Shown here: one piece after another, positions 44,292-51,663 of the stretch
How the letters are laid out: every line of letters begins with the position of its first letter
Numbering within the stretch: position 1 is the first letter of the stretch
Source of the DNA: Lachnospiraceae bacterium
GTDB lineage: Bacteria > Bacillota > Clostridia > Lachnospirales > Lachnospiraceae
Length of the DNA: 64,000 bases
Direction of reading: 5' to 3'
NCBI GenBank assembly: GCA_022510745.1
Contig: JAFLSY010000005.1
Span: 89,427 to 153,426 of the forward strand
Translations under genes and position numbers: made by a program
Notes under the pieces: generated by a model
What the model was told of the DNA's origin: nothing
Seen by the model: only the letters and a program-made list of their open reading frames with translations
Databases searched by the model: none

Positions 44292-46295
44292 ATGAGTGCA
44301 AAGACTGATTTTAAAAAGAAGTATGAAAAATCCTATTTCATGCCGCCGGAGGTGAGCTATGACTGGGTGAAGAAGGACTGTATTGAAAAGGCTCCTATTT
44401 GGTGCAGCGTGGACTTGCGGGACGGCAATCAGGCGTTAGTGGAGCCCATGGGACTGGAAGAAAAGCTGGAATTCTTCAAAATGCTCGTGGAAGTGGGATT
44501 TAAAGAAATCGAAGTGGGATTTCCCGCTGCTTCGGATACGGAATACAATTTCCTGCGGGCGCTCATTGAGAGAAATATGATTCCCAATGATGTGACGATT
44601 CAGGTACTCACACAGGCAAGGGAGCATATTATCAGAAAGACCTTTGAGGCAGTAAAGGGTGCTCCCCATGCGGTAGTACATCTTTATAATTCCACCTCCG
44701 TTGCTCAGAGAGAGCAGGTATTTAAAAAGAGCAGGGAAGAAGTGAAGCAGTTAGCGGTGGACGGCGCCAAGCTGCTGCGCGAGCTGGCGGAGGAGACCGA
44801 CGGCAACTTCACTTTTGAATACAGTCCGGAGAGCTTTTCTCAGACGGAAGTGGACTATGCGGTGGAGGTCTGTAATGCGGTGCTGGATGTATGGAAACCG
44901 GATAAGAAGCATAAATCCATCATCAATATTCCCACTACAGTACAGGTGGCTATGCCCCATGTGTTTGCGGCACAGGTAGAATATATTCACAAGCATTTAA
45001 AATACAGGGACGCAGTCGTTTTAAGCGTGCATCCCCACAACGACAGAGGCTGTGGCATCAGTGACGCGGAATTCGGTATTCTGGCCGGAGCGGATCGCGT
45101 GGAAGGTACACTCTTTGGAAACGGCGAGAGAACCGGTAATGTGGACATTGTAACGCTGGCTATGAATATGGTCTGCCACGGTGTGGATCCCAAGCTGGAC
45201 TTCTCCAATATCATGCAGATTCGGGAAAAATACGAGTTGCTGACCGGTATGCGGGTGCACGAAAGAACCCCCTACAGTGGCGAATTGGTATTTACTGCTT
45301 TCTCCGGCTCCCATCAGGACGCAATTTCCAAAGGTATGGCATGGCTGCAGGAAGGCAAGAGCAAAGACCGCTGGACGGTACCGTATCTGCCCATCGATCC
45401 CAAGGATCTGGGACGGGAGTACGAATCCGACGTTATCCGAATCAACAGCCAGTCCGGTAAGGGCGGTATTGCCTTTATTCTCAAGCAGAATTACGGTATT
45501 TCGCTGCCGGATAACATGAAGGAAGAAGTTCGTTATCTGGTGAAGAGTGAATCCGATAAAGGGCATAAGGAGCTCTCTCCCGAGGATATTTACCGTCTCT
45601 TTACAGAGCAGTATGTAAATTACAGACCGGTGTTCGAAGTACCGGAGTGCCACTTTAAGCAGATAAACGGTATTATGGCGGAAGTGACCATTGAACAGAA
45701 CAAGGAAAGAAAGATCATGGAAACTTCCGGTAACGGTCGTCTGGATGCGGTCAGCAATGCGATTAAAGCCTATTTCGGCATTGAGTATGTGCTCTCCGTA
45801 TACGAGGAGCATGCCATCTCCAAAGGCTCCTCATCCAAAGCGGCAGCCTATGTGGGCATTGTGCATCAGGGCAAGACCTACTGGGGTGTGGGTATTGATG
45901 AAGATATTATCAAGAGTTCCATTGCAGCATTGGTAGTGGCCGCCAATAAGCTGACGGAAGTTCTCCATGCTACGGAGGGCAGAGAAGAGCGGTTGGTAGA
46001 GATTTTAAACAATATTCAGAACAATTACAGGGAGGTAACGTTAGAGAGTTTAGCGGAGAGCTTTCATCTCTCCACCCCCTACCTCTCCAAGTATATCAAA
46101 GAGAAATCGGGAATGACTTTCCAGGAGCTGGTAAAGGAGACACGTTTGAAAAAGGCGCAGATACTCTTAAAGGAAACAGCGCAGAATGTGGAAACCATAG
46201 CCGAAAATGTGGGCTACGAGAATGTAGAACATTTTAACAGGCTATTTAAAAAGGCATTTGGAATGACTCCGGTACAGTATAGGAGAGAGAAATAA
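44292..46295 (+). CDS. leuA: 2-isopropylmalate synthase fused to a C-terminal AraC-type DNA-binding domain
   Basis: The protein has 667 residues. About 1-350 is the HMGL/DRE-TIM barrel that condenses acetyl-CoA with 2-ketoisovalerate: metal/base residues are Asp41 with Arg43 in SVDLRDGNQ, and His247/His249 in SVHPHNDRG. About 440-560 is the leucine-binding LeuA regulatory domain ([41 protein letters not shown]). From about 565 to 667 an unexpected AraC/XylS double HTH follows: [26 protein letters not shown], then [22 protein letters not shown] and [14 protein letters not shown]. The frame is continuous, with no stop or shift at the junction. ATG 44292 is 8 bases after AAGGAGA; ATG 44271 and 44286 are also in frame. 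Control by the upstream Leu T-box. Confidence 0.93.
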   Translation: MSAKTDFKKKYEKSYFMPPEVSYDWVKKDCIEKAPIWCSVDLRDGNQALVEPMGLEEKLEFFKMLVEVGFKEIEVGFPAASDTEYNFLRALIERNMIPNDVTIQVLTQAREHIIRKTFEAVKGAPHAVVHLYNSTSVAQREQVFKKSREEVKQLAVDGAKLLRELAEETDGNFTFEYSPESFSQTEVDYAVEVCNAVLDVWKPDKKHKSIINIPTTVQVAMPHVFAAQVEYIHKHLKYRDAVVLSVHPHNDRGCGISDAEFGILAGADRVEGTLFGNGERTGNVDIVTLAMNMVCHGVDPKLDFSNIMQIREKYELLTGMRVHERTPYSGELVFTAFSGSHQDAISKGMAWLQEGKSKDRWTVPYLPIDPKDLGREYESDVIRINSQSGKGGIAFILKQNYGISLPDNMKEEVRYLVKSESDKGHKELSPEDIYRLFTEQYVNYRPVFEVPECHFKQINGIMAEVTIEQNKERKIMETSGNGRLDAVSNAIKAYFGIEYVLSVYEEHAISKGSSSKAAAYVGIVHQGKTYWGVGIDEDIIKSSIAALVVAANKLTEVLHATEGREERLVEILNNIQNNYREVTLESLAESFHLSTPYLSKYIKEKSGMTFQELVKETRLKKAQILLKETAQNVETIAENVGYENVEHFNRLFKKAFGMTPVQYRREK

Positions 46296-46310
46296 AAGAG
46301 AAAAAGTAAT

Positions 46311-46378
46311 GAAAATACTCCCCTCCAAGCGGCAAGCTGTTTTTGTTTGTCTGCTCGGAAGGGAGTATTTTATTCTAT
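46311..46378 (+). terminator. Terminator after leuA-araC
   Basis: GAAAATACTCCC pairs with GGGAGTATTTT across a branched inner stem (TCC/GGA, AGC/GCT), with a T-rich tail. Confidence 0.7.
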
Positions 46379-46448
46379 ATTGTAAGAATCCGACACTTCA
46401 AAAAATTTAAAAAACGCTTTCCTTTTTCCGAAAAATGTATTATTATTT

Positions 46449-46466
46449 GGTTAGCATAAACTAACT
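46449..46466 (+). promoter_or_regulatory. Candidate metal-repressor operator 1 (feo locus)
   Basis: GTTAGCATAAACTAAC: an inverted repeat with arms GTTAG/CTAAC and a 6-bp centre. It lies 20 bp before the first Cys-rich peptide gene. Two more copies occur in the feo locus (46802 and 47419). The arms resemble DtxR/IdeR-type half-sites (GGTTAG), but the spacing differs from the DtxR consensus. Confidence 0.65.
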
Positions 46467-46485
46467 ATGATTAGGGAGACAAACT

Positions 46486-46656
46486 ATGGGAACTGCAATT
46501 ATATTGTTAATTCTTTTTATGATTCTAATATATGCTTTGAAGGGTACGCTCAAACATATGAGCGGGCAGGGTGACTGCTGTGGCGGCAGCAGGGATCCGA
46601 TTCCGAAAAAGAAGAGAAAAGGGGGAGGAAATGGTGCAATCGGCCGGAAGTCTTGA
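46486..46656 (+). CDS. FeoB-associated Cys-rich membrane peptide, C-terminally altered
   Basis: The 56-residue peptide has one N-terminal membrane helix (about 3-22), then GQGDCCGGS and a Lys/Gly-rich tail. This is the layout of the small Cys-rich peptides found next to feoB. AGGGAG precedes the ATG. The tail after about residue 45 (GGGNGAIGRKS) looks like out-of-frame sequence. In another frame, beginning at 46631, a heavy-metal-associated domain remnant follows, suggesting that the original protein was longer. Regulation by operator 1 is likely. Confidence 0.7.
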   Translation: MGTAIILLILFMILIYALKGTLKHMSGQGDCCGGSRDPIPKKKRKGGGNGAIGRKS

Positions 46657-46726
46657 GGAGAATATGATTAGGGAAACTGTAAAAAAGGCAGGATTTACTG
46701 TGACGGATATTAAGCGTGCCGGTTAG
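46631..46726 (+). pseudogene. Remnant of a heavy-metal-associated (HMA) domain
   Basis: The 31 codons ending ENMIRETVKKAGFTVTDIKR match the last helix and strand of HMA/CopZ-like domains. The CxxC metal-binding half is missing and the piece overlaps the end of the previous gene in a different frame. It probably derives from an internal deletion in a Cys-rich/HMA fusion gene. It could also be translated as a 20-31 residue peptide (GAGGAG before ATG 46664). Confidence 0.5.
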
Positions 46727-46786
46727 TCATTAAAATAAATCTGAGCAATACCAACAAATGGAAAGTAGAAAATTTTTAAAAAGTTA

Positions 46787-46819
46787 TTGACATCTAATGA
46801 AGGTTAGCATATACTAACC
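46787..46819 (+). promoter_or_regulatory. feoA promoter with metal-repressor operator 2
   Basis: TTGACA (46787-46792), 17-bp spacer, TATACT (46810-46815). The dyad GGTTAG-N6-CTAACC (46802-46819), perfect over six bases per arm, covers the -10 box, so repressor binding would occlude the promoter. Confidence 0.8.
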
Positions 46820-46920
46820 ATGAAACTGGAAGAAGATGCGACATGTAAGGATTCTGTACTTATAGAAAAACAGGCGCTGTATATACTGCAAATGATACGC
46901 ATAGAAAAAGGAGTGAGAAT

Positions 46921-47136
46921 ATGCCTTTGTCATTGGCAAAAACCGGAGAAAAGAATGTGATCAGCAGGGTCGGGGGAAAGGAAGAAACCCGTAAATTTTT
47001 GGAAAATCTTGGATTTGTAGTAGGCGGAGAAGTGATGGTAGTATCCGAAGCCGCTGGCAATATCATTGTGAATGTGAAGGATTCACGAGTCGCAATCGGA
47101 AAGGATATGGCTAATAAAATTATGGTGGCCGTTTAG
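46921..47136 (+). CDS. feoA: FeoA domain protein (first copy)
   Basis: The 71-residue SH3-like protein assists the ferrous iron transporter FeoB at the cytoplasmic membrane. The family pattern is NVISRVGGKEETRKFLENLGFVVGGEVMVVSE and VNVKDSRVAIGKDMANKIMV. A GGAGTGAG site lies before the ATG. A second, quite different feoA follows 45 bp later; two FeoA proteins are common in clostridial feo loci. Confidence 0.9.
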   Translation: MPLSLAKTGEKNVISRVGGKEETRKFLENLGFVVGGEVMVVSEAAGNIIVNVKDSRVAIGKDMANKIMVAV

Positions 47137-47181
47137 GCTTCTTTAGAGAATCGTCGTTTTACGGCAGAAAGAGAGGATAAC

Positions 47182-47403
47182 ATGAAGACATTAAGAGAAA
47201 TTCCATGTGGAGAAACGGTAAAGGTTACGAAGCTGACCGGCGAAGGCCCGGTAAAAAGGCGCATTATGGACATGGGAATTACCAAAGGTGTGGAAATTTA
47301 TGTGAGAAAAGTGGCGCCTTTAGGTGACCCGGTAGAAGTTACCGTAAGAGGATATGAACTGTCCTTAAGAAAAGCAGATGCTGAAATGATAGAAGTAGAG
47401 TAA
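47182..47403 (+). CDS. feoA: FeoA domain protein (second copy)
   Basis: The 73-residue protein has the more classical FeoA sequence: LREIPCGETVKVTKLTGEGPVKRRIMDMGITKGVEIYV, then GDPVEVTVRGYELSLRKADAEMIEVE. It lies 86 bp upstream of feoB, with a third operator dyad in the gap, so FeoB level may be tuned separately. Confidence 0.93.
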   Translation: MKTLREIPCGETVKVTKLTGEGPVKRRIMDMGITKGVEIYVRKVAPLGDPVEVTVRGYELSLRKADAEMIEVE

Positions 47404-47418
47404 ATTTTTTTGGACATA

Positions 47419-47436
47419 GGTTAGTAAAAACTAACA
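47419..47436 (+). promoter_or_regulatory. Candidate metal-repressor operator 3, before feoB
   Basis: GGTTAGTAAAAACTAACA: the same GTTAG-N6-CTAAC dyad as at 46449 and 46802. No clear promoter boxes are seen around it, so it may act as an internal roadblock or a weak promoter operator. Confidence 0.6.
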
Positions 47437-47489
47437 AAAAGAAGTTGCAACAAACGTTAAACACATACTTAGTAGAAAAGAGGTAGATT

Positions 47490-49682
47490 ATGTCAATTAA
47501 AATTGCATTAGCCGGCAACCCTAACAGCGGCAAAACCACACTTTTTAATGCACTGACCGGTTCTAACCAGTTTGTGGGCAACTGGCCGGGTGTAACCGTA
47601 GAAAAGAAAGAGGGCAGATTAAAAGGAAATAAAGACGTGGTCATCATGGACCTTCCCGGTATCTATTCCCTTTCTCCCTATACCCTTGAAGAGGTAGTGG
47701 CCAGAAATTATTTGATCACAGAAAGACCGGATGCGATTTTAAATATCGTGGACGGCACCAATATTGAAAGAAACTTATATCTGAGCACACAGCTCATGGA
47801 ATTAGGCATTCCCGTTGTTATGGCTGTGAACATGATAGATATTGTAAGTAAGAGCGGAGATAAGATCAATGTCGGTAAGCTCAGTGATAAGTTGGGCTGT
47901 GAGGTGGTGGAGATTTCCGCACTGAAAGGACAGGGCATTACGGAGGCTGCGGAGAAAGCGGTCAAGGCAGCAAAGAAGAAACAGGCAGTGGCAGCCGCAC
48001 ATAAATTTGCTCCCGAGGTAGAAGCAGTTATTACCGCCGTAGAGAATAAACTGACAGACGTGTCAGAGAAACAAAGGCGTTTCTTTGCGATCAAGCTTTT
48101 AGAGCAGGATGATAAAATCGCAGAGCAGATGAAGCAGACGCCGGATGTTTCTGCTGAAATCAAAGAGCTGGAGGCTGCTATGGATGACGATACCGAGAGT
48201 ATCATCACCAATGAGCGGTATCTGTATATCTCCTCCATTATCAAGGAATGCTATACGAAGAACAGTAAAGAGAAGTTGACGACTTCCGACAAGATTGATA
48301 AGATTGTGACTAACAGGTGGCTTGCATTGCCCATTTTTGCGGTTGTGATGTTTATTGTGTACTATGTATCCGTTACTACGGTAGGAACTTGGGCGACCGA
48401 TTGGGCTAACGACGGCGTGTTCGGAGAGAGCTGGAGCCTGTTTGGCTTAGAGATCCCCGGCATTCCGGTATTGGCAGAGGCCGGTCTGGATGCCATTGGC
48501 TGTGCCGATTGGTTAAAGGGATTGCTTCTGGACGGTATCATAGCCGGTGTGGGTGCGGTGTTAGGCTTCGTGCCCCAGATGCTGGTACTGTTTATTTTCC
48601 TAGCATTTTTGGAAGCCTGCGGTTACATGGCTCGAGTGGCGTTTATCATGGACAGAATTTTCCGCAAGTTCGGTCTTTCCGGTAAATCCTTCATTCCCAT
48701 GCTGATCGGTTCCGGCTGCGGGGTACCCGGCGTTATGGCTTCCCGCACCATTGAAAATGACCGTGACAGGAAGATGACGATCATGACCACCACCTTTATT
48801 CCCTGTGGAGCAAAGCTGCCTATTATCGGTCTGATAGCAGGAGCACTCTTCGGCGGAGCATGGTGGGTAGCGCCCAGCGCATACTTTGTCGGAATTGCTG
48901 CAATTATCACTTCCGGTATTATTTTAAAGAAAACCAAAATGTTTGCAGGTGATCCCGCTCCCTTTGTTATGGAGCTGCCTGCATATCACCTTCCTACTGT
49001 GGGAAATGTACTCAGAAGTATGTGGGAGCGCGGTTGGTCCTTTATTAAGAAAGCAGGAACCATCATTCTGTTATCCACTATTCTGGTATGGTTCACCTCC
49101 TTCTTCGGCTGGGTGGACGGCTCTTTCAGAATGTTAGAAGAATCCGAGCTGGACTCCAGTATTCTGGCAGCTGTCGGAAATGCGATTGCATGGATATTCA
49201 CACCCTTAGGCTGGGGCGACTGGCGTTCTGCGGTAGCGGCAGTTACCGGTCTGGTAGCAAAGGAAAATGTGGTTGGTACCTTTGGTATTCTGTATCCTGA
49301 ATGGGCCGCAGGCATAGAGGAACTGGGCGATAACGGTGAGGCAATCTGGGCAACGCTGGCAGGCAGCATGACCGCTTTGGCAGGATACTCCTTCTTGATA
49401 TTTAATCTGCTGTGTGCACCCTGTTTCGCGGCAATGGGCGCCATCAAGAGAGAAATGAACAATGCTAAGTGGTTCTGGTTTGCAATCGGTTATCAGTGTG
49501 TATTTGCTTATATTGTATCACTCTGCGTATATCAGATCGGCATGCTGATCTCTGTAGGTACCTTTGGAATCGGTACCGTAGCAGCGTTCCTTTTAGTCAT
49601 CGGTTTTGTATACCTGCTTTTCAGACCATATAAGGAAAGCGGGACCCTGAGGGTGAGTGGAACACTGGCACGTGCAAAATAA
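47490..49682 (+). CDS. feoB: Ferrous iron transport protein FeoB
   Basis: The 730-residue inner-membrane iron(II) transporter has an N-terminal G domain with G1 GNPNSGKT (9-16), switch NWPGVTVEKKEG, G3 DLPGIYSLSPYT and G4 VNMID. A helical inhibitor domain (about 170-260) and about ten membrane helices follow. Two Gate motifs are visible: GCGVPGVMASRTIE and LCAPCFAAMGAIKRE. Length and motifs are complete. It is controlled with feoA by the dyads upstream. Confidence 0.97.
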   Translation: MSIKIALAGNPNSGKTTLFNALTGSNQFVGNWPGVTVEKKEGRLKGNKDVVIMDLPGIYSLSPYTLEEVVARNYLITERPDAILNIVDGTNIERNLYLSTQLMELGIPVVMAVNMIDIVSKSGDKINVGKLSDKLGCEVVEISALKGQGITEAAEKAVKAAKKKQAVAAAHKFAPEVEAVITAVENKLTDVSEKQRRFFAIKLLEQDDKIAEQMKQTPDVSAEIKELEAAMDDDTESIITNERYLYISSIIKECYTKNSKEKLTTSDKIDKIVTNRWLALPIFAVVMFIVYYVSVTTVGTWATDWANDGVFGESWSLFGLEIPGIPVLAEAGLDAIGCADWLKGLLLDGIIAGVGAVLGFVPQMLVLFIFLAFLEACGYMARVAFIMDRIFRKFGLSGKSFIPMLIGSGCGVPGVMASRTIENDRDRKMTIMTTTFIPCGAKLPIIGLIAGALFGGAWWVAPSAYFVGIAAIITSGIILKKTKMFAGDPAPFVMELPAYHLPTVGNVLRSMWERGWSFIKKAGTIILLSTILVWFTSFFGWVDGSFRMLEESELDSSILAAVGNAIAWIFTPLGWGDWRSAVAAVTGLVAKENVVGTFGILYPEWAAGIEELGDNGEAIWATLAGSMTALAGYSFLIFNLLCAPCFAAMGAIKREMNNAKWFWFAIGYQCVFAYIVSLCVYQIGMLISVGTFGIGTVAAFLLVIGFVYLLFRPYKESGTLRVSGTLARAK

Positions 49683-49723
49683 AAAGTAACCATAGGCTAT
49701 AGTAAGCCGGAAAAGAGGTAAAT

Positions 49724-49873
49724 ATGGGAACAGCGGTAGTATTGGTCGTTTTAACGGGAATTGTGGTTTGGGTGATCAAAAGCATGATTCGGGACAAAAA
49801 GAATGGAAAATCTCTGCAATGCGGCGGTGACTGCCGCAGCTGCGGAGGACATTGCGGAAATGAAAAAATTTAG
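49724..49873 (+). CDS. FeoB-associated Cys-rich membrane peptide
   Basis: The 49-residue peptide has a membrane helix (about 3-20), a basic stretch and a Cys-rich tail, CGGDCRSCGGHCGNEKI, with five Cys. This is the typical small partner encoded directly after feoB in Clostridia, thought to bind iron(II). AGAGG is 5 bases before the ATG. It is 41 bp after feoB in the same operon. Confidence 0.88.
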   Translation: MGTAVVLVVLTGIVVWVIKSMIRDKKNGKSLQCGGDCRSCGGHCGNEKI

Positions 49874-50022
49874 TAAATACAGTTGAGTGAGAACCGAAAA
49901 GCGGTAAATGGGTGTATTCCTGTTTATCGCTTTTTGCGTTCTTTTGGATTTACATTTGCTATAGAAAATATGGGGAATCTGTGCTATGCTTATCAAGTGA
50001 ATTTGCAGACCTCAGGGAGGGA

Positions 50023-51651
50023 ATGATAAGAAGCATGGATAATAAAAAGATCTTGAAGAATAAATATTACCTCTATATGACAGAGTTCTTTGCGGGAATG
50101 TCCGTCATGGCGGTGGAGCTTGGAGCCAGTCGTCTGCTGGCTCCGTATTTCAGTTCCTCCCAGATTGTGTGGACCATTATCATAGGTACCATTATGATAG
50201 CGATGGCGTTGGGAAATGTCTGGGGCGGTAAGTCTGCGGACAAAAACCCCAATCCGGACAAGCTCTATAGCAGGATTTTGGTTTCCGCGGTGTGGATAGC
50301 CGCGATTCCTTTTCTGGGAAAATATATTATTCTGGGTATATCCGGTATTCTGATCCTGGCAGTCAACCAAAACTTCTTAATCTGGGCGGCTTTTTTAGCC
50401 TGCATGGTCATCTTTGTGTTTCCTCTGTTTTTGTTGGGAACCGTAACGCCCTCGCTGGTAAAATATACGGTGGAGAGTCTGGATGACAGCGGCAGGACGG
50501 TGGGGACGCTGGGAGCCTTCAACACCATCGGCAGCATTATCGGTACTTTTGTTCCCACCTTTGTGACGATCCCGGCGGTGGGAACTTCCGTTACTTTTCT
50601 GCTCTTTGCGGGCATCCTGCTGGTTTTGGGACTGATTTATTTTATCAGCACCGGCTCCCACAGTCCGAAGAAGAAAAAAGCAGCCTGTGCGGTGAGCGTA
50701 GTGCTGTATCTGCTCTGCTGCGGCCTGGGGGCGGGCAGCCGCTTTGCCTTCTGGGAGAACAATCTGGTATTTGAAGGAGAGTCCATTTACAACTATCTGC
50801 AGGTCAAAGATGAGAAGGACAGGGTAATCCTTTCCACCAATGTGCTATTCGGTGTGCAGTCCATTATGATGAAAGAGGATTCCCTGACGGGTATGTATTA
50901 TGACTATGCACTGGCCGCACCGGTCATGGGCGGAGTTGCGGAAAACGAAGATGCAAGTATTCTGGTACTGGGCATGGGCACCGGTACCTTTGCCAGGCAG
51001 TGCAGGCAGTATTTTGGGAATGTGGTGATAGAGGGGGTGGAAATCGACCAGAAGATCACGGATCTGGCGGAACAGTATTTTGATCTGCCTGCGGATATAG
51101 AGGTTGTGACTTACGATGGTCGGGCATATTTAAATGTCATCGAAGAAAAGTATGACGTGATCATGGTGGACGCCTATCAGGACATCACCATTCCCTTTCA
51201 AATGTCCTCCGTGGAATTTTTTACACTGGTAAAGGACCATTTAAAGGATGGCGGCGTGATGGTCGTGAATATGAATATGCATACGGATAAAGAGGGTAAC
51301 ATCAATCAATACCTTGCCGATACGATCGCAAGCGTATTTTCCGATGTGTATACGGTGAATGTGCCGGGAACCACCAATCGGGAGTTATTTGCATTTATGG
51401 ATCCAGCCATCATGGAAGGTTTCACGGAAAAAACAGAAGACCTTAACAATCCCGAGCTACAGGCCTTAATGACCAGAGCAGCGACAAATATGATCAGATA
51501 TGAAAAAAGCGAATACCTGCTCACCGATGACAGAGCTGCGGTGGAACTTTTGGGCATGCAGGTCATCGACGAGCTGATATTCGATGAGATCGGTTACTAT
51601 AAGAATATCTTTAAAGAACAGGGAATCAGCGGGTTGCTAAACAGTTTTTAA
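50023..51651 (+). CDS. Membrane-anchored spermidine synthase-like protein
   Basis: The protein has about 540 residues. The N-terminal 225 residues hold six or seven membrane helices starting at YLYMTEFFAGMSVMAVELGASRLLAPYF. The C-terminal half (about 260-540) is a Rossmann methyltransferase-like spermine/spermidine synthase domain: ILVLGMGTGTFARQC, VEGVEIDQKITDLA, VVTYDGRAYL and DVIMVDAYQD. The aminopropyl-transfer role is uncertain; such fused proteins may modify other substrates at the membrane. Start: GGGAGGG (50015-50021) lies too near ATG 50023 and 14 bases from ATG 50035; either is possible. It converges with the MerR operon, 12 bp apart. Confidence 0.83.
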   Translation: MIRSMDNKKILKNKYYLYMTEFFAGMSVMAVELGASRLLAPYFSSSQIVWTIIIGTIMIAMALGNVWGGKSADKNPNPDKLYSRILVSAVWIAAIPFLGKYIILGISGILILAVNQNFLIWAAFLACMVIFVFPLFLLGTVTPSLVKYTVESLDDSGRTVGTLGAFNTIGSIIGTFVPTFVTIPAVGTSVTFLLFAGILLVLGLIYFISTGSHSPKKKKAACAVSVVLYLLCCGLGAGSRFAFWENNLVFEGESIYNYLQVKDEKDRVILSTNVLFGVQSIMMKEDSLTGMYYDYALAAPVMGGVAENEDASILVLGMGTGTFARQCRQYFGNVVIEGVEIDQKITDLAEQYFDLPADIEVVTYDGRAYLNVIEEKYDVIMVDAYQDITIPFQMSSVEFFTLVKDHLKDGGVMVVNMNMHTDKEGNINQYLADTIASVFSDVYTVNVPGTTNRELFAFMDPAIMEGFTEKTEDLNNPELQALMTRAATNMIRYEKSEYLLTDDRAAVELLGMQVIDELIFDEIGYYKNIFKEQGISGLLNSF

Positions 51652-51663
51652 GCTGCCGATATT

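Noticed and set aside
45021..45812. 263-codon open frame on the minus strand inside leuA
   Set aside because: Antisense shadow of the highly conserved LeuA barrel; no start signals.
44292..46295. LeuA-AraC fusion as an assembly or frameshift artefact
   Set aside because: Both halves are full-length and in the same frame, the junction has no homopolymer run, and codon use is uniform. Kept as a finding, with resequencing suggested.
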